DNA of 15,165 nt from JBHIEE01 sp046760445 (GTDB taxonomy: Bacteria > Acidobacteriota > Aminicenantia > JdFR-78): NCBI GenBank assembly GCA_046760445.1, contig JBHIEE010000066.1:1-15165 (forward strand), in the 5' to 3' direction. Below are positions 1 through 7,631 of the stretch, piece by piece. Position numbers and translations under genes: made by a program. The stretch's first letter is position 1; every line of letters begins with the position of its first letter. The notes below the pieces were generated by a model. That model did not search any database. It had not been told where the DNA came from and saw nothing but the letters and a program-made list of their open reading frames with translations.

Positions 1-5
1 GAAAT

Positions 6-34
6 TTGACTTATCTTTCTTTTTCATGTATAGT
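6..34 (+). promoter_or_regulatory. Sigma70-type promoter for carD operon
   Basis: A -35 box TTGACT (6-11) and a -10 box TATAGT (29-34) are separated by exactly 17 nt. Transcription would start near position 41, leaving a very short leader that contains AAGGA (43-47), 6 nt ahead of the GTG start of carD. No other promoter is seen before smpB, so this one probably drives all three genes. Confidence 0.7.
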
Positions 35-53
35 TTAATCAAAAGGATGGGAA

Positions 54-569
54 GTGAATTTTAAAGTTGGGGATAAAATAATCTATCCCAATCATGGGCT
101 TGCAATTATTGAAGATATCCAGGAAAAAAGCATATTTGGAGAAAAGTCTATTTTCTTCCAAGTAAGAATATTATCAAATGACACACTGGTTTTAGTTCCA
201 GCTGATAATACTAAAGATATGGGAATTCGAAAACCGATTTTAGAAGAAGAGGTTAAAGAGGTTTTTAATCTTCTGGAAAACGGCGATATCGAGCTGATTA
301 TGAATTGGAAAGGAAGATATAAAGAACACATCGATAAAATGACATCAGGCTCAATTTATAATACAGTAGTCGTGTTTAAAAATTTATTTTATCTAAATTT
401 AATTAAACCTCTTTCTTTTCGAGAAAAGAAGATGATGGAAAGAGCCAAGAGACTAATTGTTTGTGAAATATCAGAAGTTAAACATGTTCCTTATTCAGAA
501 ATTGAGAAAAAGATTGATGAAATTTTAACCAATTGTTTTAAAGATTTTGTACCTTCAGATAATTCTTAA
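54..569 (+). CDS. carD: CarD/CdnL-family transcription regulator
   Basis: This 171-residue protein begins with the CarD_CdnL_TRCF RNA-polymerase-interacting domain (about residues 1-65, containing VGDKIIYPNHGLAIIEDI and a later VLVPADN). A helical, basic C-terminal half follows (about 75-165), as in CarD/CdnL proteins that bind the RNA polymerase beta subunit and stabilise open complexes at promoters, including those for rRNA. The length is close to that of mycobacterial CarD (162 residues). The GTG start at 54 is chosen because AAGGA lies 6 nt upstream and a good promoter lies just before it. The gene is 11 nt from the next one and reads as the first gene of an operon. The family assignment is clear. 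Which promoters it controls here is not visible. Confidence 0.9.
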   Translation: MNFKVGDKIIYPNHGLAIIEDIQEKSIFGEKSIFFQVRILSNDTLVLVPADNTKDMGIRKPILEEEVKEVFNLLENGDIELIMNWKGRYKEHIDKMTSGSIYNTVVVFKNLFYLNLIKPLSFREKKMMERAKRLIVCEISEVKHVPYSEIEKKIDEILTNCFKDFVPSDNS

Positions 570-580
570 ACCACCTAAAA

Positions 581-1882
581 ATGCTTCTTTTATCCCTGAT
601 TGCTTTTTTTATATTTCTCTTATTAAGTGCTTTTTTTGCTTCATCTGAAACAGCTTTTATTTCTTTGGACCGCTATCGGTTAGATTATTTAGTGAAAAAA
701 GGAAACAAGAAAGCTAAATCTGTTAAAAAATTATTAACCTATCCTGACAGATTATTGGCTACTATTCTTATTGGCAATACCTTTGTCAATGCTGCTACCG
801 CATCATTAGCTACTTTTATATTTGTCTCTCTCATGAAAAACAAAAATCAAGCTGTCCTGTATGCCACTTTAACTACCACCTTCCTAATTCTTCTTTTGGC
901 GGAAATTACTCCCAAGATTTATGCCGCTCACCACCCTCAAACACTGAGCTTTTTTTTCATTTACCCTTTAAAATTAATTACTTTCTTATTTGCCCCAATA
1001 GTTAAAGGATTTACCCTTTTTTCCAATCTAATTTTAAGAATATTTCATCAAAAGCCTGTTAGATTTCCCTCTGCCTTAGATGAAGAAGAGATAAAAGTTA
1101 TTCTGACCACTGGTATGGAGAGAAGTAACCTGCCTCTCCATCGAAGAAAAATGTTAACCGGTATCTTAGAAATAAGGAAGTTACCAGTTAAAGAAATAAT
1201 GATTCCTCGAACGAATGTCGTGGCGATTGAAATAAAATCATCTTTTCGTAAAATATTAAATACTATTATTTCCAGTGAATATTCTCGTTTTCCAGTGTAC
1301 CGGGACAGATTAGATGAAATAGAGGGCGCCATTCACTCTAAAGATGTTATTCCCTACTTAGTCAAGAAGAAAAGATTCAATATCTACCAAATACTAAGAG
1401 AACCTTTCTTCGTTCCTGAATCAGTCAATGTGGAAATTGTTCTCCGCCAGATGCAGGAAAATAATGTTCATTTAGCGATTGTTGTTGATGAATATGGCAG
1501 CATCAAGGGAATTATTACTTTAGAAGATATCTTAGAAGAAATTGTCGGAGAAATTCGAGATGAGTACGATTTAGCCGAAGAAAAAATTATTACCCCGTTA
1601 GGAAATAATATATTCCTCATTCAAGGATATGCTCCCATAAAGGAGATAAATCAGACATTAAATACTGACTTTCCGGAAAAAAGTGAGTATACTACTTTAG
1701 CTGGGTTTATTCTGTCTGAACTAAGAAGAATTCCCAATGAAAAAGATGAAATTAATTATCAAGGAATAAAAATAACTATTCAAAAAATGAAAGGGCATCA
1801 GATAAAATCAGTCAAAGTGATATTAAGGGAAAAGGATGAAAAAATAAATGATGAAGATAATCGCAACCAACAAGAAGGCTAA
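581..1882 (+). CDS. CNNM/CorC (HlyC/TlyC) family membrane protein, DUF21 + CBS pair
   Basis: This 433-residue protein has the standard order of the CorC/CNNM family. An N-terminal DUF21 membrane domain (about 1-185) has several hydrophobic helices and the family motif SSETAFISLDRYRLD. A tandem CBS pair follows (about 200-325, beginning with EIMIPRTNVVAI and including VVDEYGSIKGIITLEDILEEIVGEI). The C-terminal CorC_HlyC domain spans about 335-420. Relatives are cation (Mg/Co) efflux or homeostasis proteins of the inner membrane. Older annotations call them hemolysins, with little support. No Shine-Dalgarno sequence precedes the ATG at 581, so translation is probably coupled to carD, whose stop lies 11 nt upstream. 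Its 3' end overlaps smpB by 35 nt. Confidence 0.88.
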   Translation: MLLLSLIAFFIFLLLSAFFASSETAFISLDRYRLDYLVKKGNKKAKSVKKLLTYPDRLLATILIGNTFVNAATASLATFIFVSLMKNKNQAVLYATLTTTFLILLLAEITPKIYAAHHPQTLSFFFIYPLKLITFLFAPIVKGFTLFSNLILRIFHQKPVRFPSALDEEEIKVILTTGMERSNLPLHRRKMLTGILEIRKLPVKEIMIPRTNVVAIEIKSSFRKILNTIISSEYSRFPVYRDRLDEIEGAIHSKDVIPYLVKKKRFNIYQILREPFFVPESVNVEIVLRQMQENNVHLAIVVDEYGSIKGIITLEDILEEIVGEIRDEYDLAEEKIITPLGNNIFLIQGYAPIKEINQTLNTDFPEKSEYTTLAGFILSELRRIPNEKDEINYQGIKITIQKMKGHQIKSVKVILREKDEKINDEDNRNQQEG

Positions 1883-2309
1883 TTACAACTATCATATTTT
1901 GGAACCCTATGAGGTCGGTATTTCACTTCTGGGCAGTGAGGTTAAATCAATAAGAGAAGGGAGAGTAAGCCTTAAAGAAAGCTATGCTGAAATAAAAGAT
2001 GGACAGATTTTTCTGATGAATTGTCATATAAGTCCTTATGAACCAGCTAATCAGTTCAATCATGAACCAAAAAGGCCAAGAAAATTGCTTCTTCATAAAA
2101 GAGAAATAAAGAAACTGACCGGAAAAGTAAGGGAAAAAGGATTGACTCTTATTCCCACTAAAATCTATTTAAATCAGCGGGGAATAGTCAAAATTGAATT
2201 AGCTCTGGCTAAGGGAAAGAAAGAATACCAAAAAAAGGAAGCAATCAAAGAACGAGACCGCCGAAGAGAAATGGAAGCAGAATTAAAAAGATTTTCCAAA
2301 AGATATTAA
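1848..2309 (+). CDS. smpB: SsrA-binding protein SmpB
   Basis: SmpB binds tmRNA and brings it to stalled ribosomes for trans-translation. The 153-residue product shows the family signatures: IATNKKANYNYHILE near the N terminus, then GISLLGSEVKSIREGRVSLKESYAEI, the HISPYEPANQFNHEPKRPRKLLLH block, and a basic C-terminal tail (about 130-153) that enters the mRNA channel in the family. The start ATG at 1848 lies inside the end of the CorC-like gene in another frame. AGGA at 1833-1836 serves as ribosome-binding site, and a second ATG at 1851 is an equally possible start. An earlier in-frame ATG at 1836 stops after two more codons. Its RNA partner, ssrA, lies in this window at 8135-8483. Confidence 0.95.
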   Translation: MMKIIATNKKANYNYHILEPYEVGISLLGSEVKSIREGRVSLKESYAEIKDGQIFLMNCHISPYEPANQFNHEPKRPRKLLLHKREIKKLTGKVREKGLTLIPTKIYLNQRGIVKIELALAKGKKEYQKKEAIKERDRRREMEAELKRFSKRY

Positions 2310-2423
2310 TTAGAAATATCTTAAAGCAATAGCTTCAGGAGAAACAGTAAAGAAAATACACTGAAAAATAAAGGTAGGTCAGGTCCAATTTTTCTTATAA
2401 AGCTGTCTTTGAAGCAAAATCTA
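2310..2423. other. Short convergent intergenic region
   Basis: This stretch separates smpB (+) from the minus-strand secreted-protein gene. It is AT-rich. I see no convincing hairpin with a T-tract for either transcript, and no ORF. Confidence 0.5.
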
Positions 2424-4286
2424 TTATCTCCTTTTCCTCCCTAATTTCTTTTTAGTTCCTGTTCCATCAATTATCAAAAGATGCCATTTTTTCAGACTGT
2501 AAATAAATGGGTTAGAAAAGTAGTAGGTAGGATCGTCGACAATACGCTGGCCTATGTCATTGTATTCAACCAGTTTTACAGTATTATTAGTGATAGGCAG
2601 ATTCATATTAATATGAGTGTCTTTTCCTGCTAAAATGGTAGTTATTTCTCCCCTTGAAACATATGAAAAAGTAGGTTCATTAAAGGGAACTGATAAGACA
2701 TCTGGCTTTAAAAGATTGGCTAACACAAAAGTCATATCAAGGTGAATAGGATGTCCATTGAGAAAATAATTGTTACCATTTTTGATTAATAATGCCGAGT
2801 TTCGACCATCAATATTTCCTGATAATAGCACTTCTCCTCTCACTGCACGCGGGGGAATTTTATCAGCATAACTACCTGCCTGCCACATATCCAAACCGCT
2901 ATACTGCACGGTCTTATTTTGATAAGTTATAGTCAGTGGTAGGATATTGTTAATGATTTCCCAATCAATAGCATAATCAAAATCTTGCTCTTGAGGAATT
3001 CCCAGTGCTTGGCGTACTGAACGCCAATTAGCAGTATTCCTGGGTATACCAGCAATAGTTACAAGGAGCACTTTTTTCCCTGAAGAGAAAAGATTTACTA
3101 TTTCTGAAGATATGTTATGGAATAACTCTTCATCTTTATTTTCTCCATAAGTGAGAATAATATAAGTTTCCACATCAGAGCTGTTGTATGGCTGATCATA
3201 AGTGACATATAAATCATAACCTGCAGCTGTTAATGTATTAGTAAGAACATCAAACGCAGAAATTGCATAATCAAGAGAATAGTAAGTTTCTTCTTTTGCA
3301 AAGGGCAAGTTAATAATCAAATTAGCTAATGGACGCGGGTTATAGTCTTTGCCAAATTCTTGGTACAAATTTTGAATTAACTCACCAGTATAATTTTTCT
3401 CTACCCACCTGTAATCTGTCTCATCTGCACTATAGTAACTGAATCCATCTGGATCAAAACCAACCATCCTATAAATAGTAACATTATTCTGCATACCTGG
3501 TTTCCAACCCCAATTACCAGCCACCCCGACCCGGGCAGGAACTCCTAAAGCTTGAGCATGTCCAAACATCACATTTAGATTTCCTATAGTTGATCCCAAT
3601 GTCCCAATGGGTTCTAACTTTTCTACCTCTGCTCGAGTTGAAGGATAGAAATGATAATCCTCGCTGACAAAAACATCTGCATACCCACGCCATTCATCAA
3701 AATAATGGAAGTATTCCATCCCTAATTCTCGAGTCTTCTCCCATATAGCCTGAACATATTCATCTGGAAATGCTTCTTCTAATATTCCTTTAACACCATA
3801 GTCATACAATTCTTGAATCACTTGTTTGATATCTTGAGTAGTTAAAAACTTTAGATTAGGATCATGCGGCTCAATATCAAAATTTGCATGAGCAAGTAAC
3901 TCAATATTCACATAAATACTCAAATCCCGTTTCTTAGCCTCATCTATTACCACTCTCAATACATCTTCCTCAAGAGAATACCCTTTAGACAAAAGAGTGG
4001 GAGAATTGAACCAAATAGTAGCGGGCTCAAAATATGGCGAAGGACTACCAATGTAAAAAAATTCAATTCCAATAAAAATATTATATCCTCGGTCTTGACA
4101 CCATTGGAAATAAGCAGCTACATTTTCAGCTAAATTATAACTTTCCTTACCAGTGAGATAATTATACTCCATGAGGATTTCACCGTCTGTACCAATATCT
4201 TCAATATGAATAGATTGCTTCGTCTTATTGGCAAAAATTATTCCTATAATAATTATAAATATAACAACTTGAATTATTTTTTTCAT
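2424..4286 (-). CDS. Secreted protein of unknown family, possible glycoside-hydrolase-like fold
   Basis: I do not recognise a named family. The 620-residue protein starts with a short basic and then very hydrophobic stretch (about 1-20, KKIIQVVIFIIIIGIIFA), read as a signal peptide or anchor. Residues about 45-320 alternate strand-like and helix-like segments with acidic and aromatic motifs (NIFIGIEFFY, IYVNIELLAHANFDIEP, GVKGILEEAFPDEY, GMEYFHYFDEWRGYADVF, RVGVAGNWGWKPG), which resembles a TIM-barrel hydrolase. Residues about 350-430 (YIILTYGENKDEELF, GKKVLLVTIAGIP) look like a flavodoxin/amidotransferase-like domain of the sort found in GH42-type enzymes, and the rest is beta-rich. The C terminus is basic (KKKLGRKRR). 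It is convergent with smpB and has its own promoter, nearly identical to that of the DUF5916 gene. Enzyme function is inference from sequence texture. Confidence 0.7.
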   Translation of the reverse strand: MKKIIQVVIFIIIIGIIFANKTKQSIHIEDIGTDGEILMEYNYLTGKESYNLAENVAAYFQWCQDRGYNIFIGIEFFYIGSPSPYFEPATIWFNSPTLLSKGYSLEEDVLRVVIDEAKKRDLSIYVNIELLAHANFDIEPHDPNLKFLTTQDIKQVIQELYDYGVKGILEEAFPDEYVQAIWEKTRELGMEYFHYFDEWRGYADVFVSEDYHFYPSTRAEVEKLEPIGTLGSTIGNLNVMFGHAQALGVPARVGVAGNWGWKPGMQNNVTIYRMVGFDPDGFSYYSADETDYRWVEKNYTGELIQNLYQEFGKDYNPRPLANLIINLPFAKEETYYSLDYAISAFDVLTNTLTAAGYDLYVTYDQPYNSSDVETYIILTYGENKDEELFHNISSEIVNLFSSGKKVLLVTIAGIPRNTANWRSVRQALGIPQEQDFDYAIDWEIINNILPLTITYQNKTVQYSGLDMWQAGSYADKIPPRAVRGEVLLSGNIDGRNSALLIKNGNNYFLNGHPIHLDMTFVLANLLKPDVLSVPFNEPTFSYVSRGEITTILAGKDTHINMNLPITNNTVKLVEYNDIGQRIVDDPTYYFSNPFIYSLKKWHLLIIDGTGTKKKLGRKRR

Positions 4287-4387
4287 TCTTCTCTCTAAAA
4301 TTGGTTATTGGACAGAAATTTGCTTCTTCACTATATTGCGAATTTTACCCTTTTCTACTCATTTTCGTTTATATATTCCTCTCATAG

Positions 4388-4416
4388 CTTATAGCTTAGG
4401 AAAAACTTGAAGTCAA
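4388..4416 (-). promoter_or_regulatory. Promoter of secreted-protein gene, twin of the DUF5916 promoter
   Basis: Read on the minus strand, TTGACT (4416-4411) and TATAAG (4393-4388) are separated by 17 nt. The leader to the ATG at 4286 would be about 95 nt. The flanks match those at 7028-7056: the spacer shares TCAA.TTTTTCCT, and an AT-rich block with AAATTATGT lies on the upstream side of both (near 4444 and 7086). Confidence 0.7.
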
Positions 4417-4584
4417 CTAAAATTGATAGCAATTAAAACAGTTAAAAATTATGTAGTGAAAAATTCTTAGCTTTTGCCTTAACCTTAATATTTGATACCA
4501 TATTACGTTCTTACGAAGTTGCTTAACGCCCCAGGTCTAACGGGTGCTTTTTGTTTCATAGTCTAGTACATAATGCCCCTTTTA
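4417..4584. other. Intergenic tail of the DUF5916 gene, no gene
   Basis: No ORF is visible. Positions 4520-4552 are locally richer in G+C than the flanks and contain GCTTAAC (4520-4526) and GTCTAAC (4535-4541), both fitting the integron-type RYYYAAC core. The matching partner arm is not seen, so this is not called an attC site. No clear terminator was found for the DUF5916 transcript. Confidence 0.4.
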
Positions 4585-6864
4585 TCATAAGTTAAACGTA
4601 TAAGTGTATTTCAACATCACCGTGCGGCTGCTGGTAAAAGGAAGAGCTGGATCCTCGCGGTATCGGTTCGTATTAAGCCCTTCGTTGTAGACCAGATAGA
4701 GGTCGTTGCCTTCACGCGGATTGTATCGAAGCCGGATGTTAGCGATGACCGCGTCGGTGGCGCTGTTGTATTGGATAAAGGCGGTCGCCGAAAACTTTGT
4801 ATTCAACATGGCTAAGACTCGCAGCCGTGCGATATGTGCAATAAACTGCTGATCGCGGGCGGGAAACGAAACCCGGTTAAACTGATACGTGCCGCTCAAT
4901 TCCAGGCTAGAGGAGATGTTCCACCGAGGAGTGACATCGAAAGACACCCGCGAGCCATCGTAGAAGGAACCAGCATCAAGGGTAGTATTAATGTTGAAGA
5001 GTCTGCCCCAGGGAGTCGAGAATTCACCGTTCAGACCATAGAATGTGTACCGCCCCACAGGCACATCGGCGTTGTCTGAAAACTCGAAGGGCTCAGATAC
5101 ATCTTCGTAGAACAGCTTGACCGCAATCTTCCCGGAGTAGCCAGACTTTGTTGTAAACCCCCATCCTGGACCGAATTCTGCCGACTCGATCGACCCGTCT
5201 GTGTTACGCAGAAACAGGAACCCATTCACAAAGACCTGGTGAGTGAACAAAGGGGAAAGCTCGCCTGGAATCCATCCGTACAGCAAGCGGTTGCCAAACC
5301 GCGTAAAATTGTCACGTAGCTCGAACCCTATTCCAGGGTTGTAGGTGGGACCAGACCGAGAATAACTCAGGTTGTAGCCCAGCCCTTTGGTTGTTCGTCG
5401 TTCCCAGTTCACACGTATTCGTGCTGGGTCGAGCGAGGCAGGGTTGTTTTCTTGACCATTTTCAAAGGTCTGTGCCCATCTAAGCAATAGGTAGTCATCC
5501 CCGAAGAGGCGAAAAATACCATCCAGACCGTAGGCTGTGTTATAGGTGCCATCCATGCCTATCCTGTTGGTGACAATCACACCAACATAGGAGTTTGGAT
5601 TGATGACCTGGCGGCGTATCCGGAGCACACCAAAATTTTCCGAGGGAAGATCCTCTATGGGGGCTGTTTGCATGCTAAGAAACCCCAAATCCCAGGGACC
5701 AATTCGCCCCACAAGGCGGGCTCCTCCGTAAATACGGACAGATTCTTCCTCATAAATTCCAATACGGCGGCTGTAAAAGAGACGGTTCGGCCCGCCAAAG
5801 TTGAATTCGAAAGTACTCGAGCGCTCCTGAAAAAAAAGCCGTTTTTCCGGGAAGAATAGTGAGAAGCGCGTCAAGTTGATCTGCTGGTCATCCGCCTCGA
5901 CCTGGGCGAAGTCAGTATTCAAGGTAACATCGAGTGTAAGATTGCTCGTCAGTCCATACTTGATATCCAGTCCTACCTCATGCGTTGGATCGTCGATGCG
6001 TTGATAAGTTGTTTCGGCATCATTGAGCTCAAAGGACTGCCCAATTCCGCCAAGTATGTATGGGGCAATGTACAGGGGTTTACGACTGTAGACGTCGTCG
6101 AGCGCAACTTCCTGCGCCTGAGATGGTTTCCACGCACTCCATTGTCCCCAATTCGGTGGGATTGCAGGAAAAATTATCACCTCATTCTTGCGCGCAATAT
6201 ATCGCCAGGTGATGATGCCCATTACGACGTGTCCGTCCTTGTCTTGAAAGCGGAGGCTCGAGAGCGGTACACGCATCTCTACAAACCATCCGTCGCTGTT
6301 TCGTACCGTTGCCACATCCCAGAATGTATTCCAACTCGCGTTCACGGGAAAGGGGCCCTGGGCGTCATTAAATACCGTAAAATCTAATCTCAGACCCAAT
6401 GGAGTCGTGAAAAACCCCAATGCATTTTCTTTATCATTGAACGTGTCAATTAGGATACCAAAGTAATCGTTACTGGGGATAAGCGAGTCCCTTTTCTTGG
6501 AGGGGGCTTGTATTTTCGAGGGCTCTCTCTCGTAGAGCCGTCCAGCGACATACAGGTAATCATCGTCATAGGCCACCAGAATTTCAGTTCGCTCTGTTGG
6601 TTCGTCTCCGAAATTGGGCGCGTACATGACCACTGGAACTGATTCAATGCCCTCCCAGGCTGACTCGTCACTCAAACCGTCAAGCGTAATCGGGTCGTTA
6701 ATGCGAGGCAAGACATACCGAACAGCCCGTTCCTCCTTCTGTTCAGGGTCCAGATTAGGCAATTTAATATTTTGTTTTGTTTGTTCTTTTTTCCCTTGGG
6801 CGTTAATAGAAATAGAAAAAATAAAGACAACCAAGATTGTTCCAATAATTGTTTTTTTTCTCAT
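4585..6864 (-). CDS. DUF5916 outer-membrane beta-barrel protein with CBM9-like domain
   Basis: The 759-residue product has a signal peptide (about 1-22, ending INA before QG). A carbohydrate-binding-family-9-like domain (about 45-235) follows, with ITLDGLSDESAW, VAYDDDYLYVAGRLYE, DYFGILIDTFNDKENALGF and GWFVEMRVPLSSLRF. A DUF5916 domain then runs to the end (WRYIARKNEVIIFPAIP, LNTDFAQVEADDQQINLTRF, FPEKRLFFQERSSTF, FYSRRIG), with alternating strands and a final TYTFNL typical of an outer-membrane barrel. ATG at 6864 is preferred, because TCCTT at 6873-6877 (AAGGA on the coding strand) is 8 nt away. GTG at 6867 is an alternative. Ligand and role are unknown. The body is markedly richer in G+C than all neighbours, while roughly the first 110 nt of the gene are AT-rich, which suggests acquisition from another lineage. 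Confidence 0.9.
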   Translation of the reverse strand: MRKKTIIGTILVVFIFSISINAQGKKEQTKQNIKLPNLDPEQKEERAVRYVLPRINDPITLDGLSDESAWEGIESVPVVMYAPNFGDEPTERTEILVAYDDDYLYVAGRLYEREPSKIQAPSKKRDSLIPSNDYFGILIDTFNDKENALGFFTTPLGLRLDFTVFNDAQGPFPVNASWNTFWDVATVRNSDGWFVEMRVPLSSLRFQDKDGHVVMGIITWRYIARKNEVIIFPAIPPNWGQWSAWKPSQAQEVALDDVYSRKPLYIAPYILGGIGQSFELNDAETTYQRIDDPTHEVGLDIKYGLTSNLTLDVTLNTDFAQVEADDQQINLTRFSLFFPEKRLFFQERSSTFEFNFGGPNRLFYSRRIGIYEEESVRIYGGARLVGRIGPWDLGFLSMQTAPIEDLPSENFGVLRIRRQVINPNSYVGVIVTNRIGMDGTYNTAYGLDGIFRLFGDDYLLLRWAQTFENGQENNPASLDPARIRVNWERRTTKGLGYNLSYSRSGPTYNPGIGFELRDNFTRFGNRLLYGWIPGELSPLFTHQVFVNGFLFLRNTDGSIESAEFGPGWGFTTKSGYSGKIAVKLFYEDVSEPFEFSDNADVPVGRYTFYGLNGEFSTPWGRLFNINTTLDAGSFYDGSRVSFDVTPRWNISSSLELSGTYQFNRVSFPARDQQFIAHIARLRVLAMLNTKFSATAFIQYNSATDAVIANIRLRYNPREGNDLYLVYNEGLNTNRYREDPALPFTSSRTVMLKYTYTFNL

Positions 6865-6867
6865 CAC

Positions 6868-7027
6868 ATATTTCCTTAAAAGAGGTGAAAAGACATGTAT
6901 AGAGACCCAAAATGACGTCCAACATCAGGCTTCATATGCAAAAATACTTAAAAGCAAAAAACATAAATCCCCCAAGAGATAAAAATTTGCTTTTTTGCTC
7001 TTTTTTCTTTATTTTGACCGTTTATAA
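6868..7027 (-). other. Leader region of the DUF5916 gene
   Basis: About 150 nt lie between the inferred transcription start (near 7021) and the start codon. The stretch is AT-rich, carries the ribosome-binding site AAGGA (minus strand, 6877-6873) and shares AAATTTGCTT (+ strand reading, near 6985) with the leader of the secreted-protein gene (near 4316). No riboswitch fold was recognised. Confidence 0.45.
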
Positions 7028-7056
7028 CTTATAGCACAGGAAAAATTTGAAGTCAA
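7028..7056 (-). promoter_or_regulatory. Promoter of DUF5916 gene, twin of the 4388-4416 promoter
   Basis: On the minus strand, TTGACT (7056-7051) and TATAAG (7033-7028) have a 17-nt spacer. Both boxes and most of the spacer are identical to those upstream of the 620-residue gene, which points to a duplicated promoter module or shared control. Confidence 0.7.
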
Positions 7057-7204
7057 CTTATAGCGAAATCAATAAAAATAATCATAAATTATGTCGCTTA
7101 ATGTAAAATTTAAAGAAATTAGCCAACATATTTTAAATTAGAATATTCACAAAATGGACTTAACCTTTAAACAGGGAAAAGCTTTGCTGGTATTAATTTT
7201 TTGG
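7057..7204. other. AT-rich spacer upstream of the DUF5916 promoter
   Basis: No ORF, RNA gene or clear terminator is visible. Roughly 7057-7098 continues the similarity to the region upstream of the other twin promoter. Confidence 0.4.
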
Positions 7205-7257
7205 TGGCGGGGCCGACGAGACTCGAACTCGTCCCGAGTACTCGGGATGACAGGCCG
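7205..7257 (-). pseudogene. tRNA-Asp 3'-half fragment (copy A)
   Basis: Read on the minus strand this piece starts in the anticodon loop and runs through the T arm (GAGTTCGAGTCTC), the 3' acceptor strand CGGCCCC, G73 and CCA. It matches the intact tRNA-Asp at 7632-7708, except that 12 nt of anticodon 3' strand and variable loop are replaced by the 16-bp palindrome TCCCGAGTACTCGGGA. The 5' half is missing, and similarity stops abruptly at 7257. Confidence 0.8.
7218..7257. repeat. 40-bp perfect direct repeat, left copy
   Basis: This copy is identical over 40 bp, in the same orientation, to 7956-7995. It spans the T arm, the inserted palindrome and the anticodon loop of the broken tRNA-Asp copies. 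The two copies bracket 698 bp. Confidence 0.9.
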
Positions 7258-7394
7258 AAATTTTAATCAGCAAACAGTAATAAGTTAATGAAAGGGTTTT
7301 CAAATGATTTTAAATGATATTGTATAGATTGATGGTGAAGATGGCTTTTATGGAAGCTTTAAATAAATCAAAATGCAAAAATGTCTTTTACATT

Positions 7395-7451
7395 AGTTCT
7401 GCAGTGTTGCAGTGCTGCAGTTGATTTTTTTGACTGCAGCACCGCAGAACT
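7395..7451. repeat. GCAGTG-rich inverted repeat (hairpin)
   Basis: The left arm AGTTCTGCAGTG plus CTGCAGT pairs with the right arm GACTGCAGCACCGCAGAACT (7432-7451), around a T-rich loop. An extra TTGCAGTG in the left arm forms an 8-nt bulge and makes the left arm a short tandem repeat. No T-tract follows the stem in either orientation, so it is unlikely to be a terminator. Confidence 0.65.
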
Positions 7452-7493
7452 ATTAGTATTAGTTTTGAATTTTAATTTGTCATTTTGCCACAG

Positions 7494-7517
7494 TGGTATA
7501 CCCCACGTGGTGTACCA
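7494..7517. repeat. Imperfect palindrome around CACGTG
   Basis: TGGTATACC and GGTGTACCA are inverted arms with one mismatch, separated by 6 nt, with CCACGTGG at the centre. It could be an operator or recombination site. Nothing in the sequence identifies a binding protein. Confidence 0.5.
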
Positions 7518-7631
7518 ACTTTTGATATTTGATTTTTTATTTTTATATGAGGTGAAGCCCAAAAATAGGATATGAAAATCTTGACTTGGGCTGGGTTTCC
7601 AAAGTCGAAAACGCTCGTGTTAGGTAGGAAG

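Larger units (their letters stand above)
7258..7631. other. Non-coding stretch with two inverted repeats
   Basis: This 374-nt stretch between fragment A and the intact tRNA-Asp holds no convincing gene. ORFs of 64 codons exist on both strands over the same hairpin and look spurious. Two inverted repeats are visible and listed separately. Confidence 0.5.

Noticed and set aside
4834..6387. Several ORFs opposite or out of frame inside the DUF5916 gene
   Set aside because: They are shadows produced by the higher G+C content of that gene. None has a recognisable domain or its own start signals.
7368..7575. ORFs of 64 codons on both strands over the same stretch
   Set aside because: They arise from the GCAGTG inverted repeat. 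They have no ribosome-binding site, no recognisable domain, and lie in opposite directions over the same bases.
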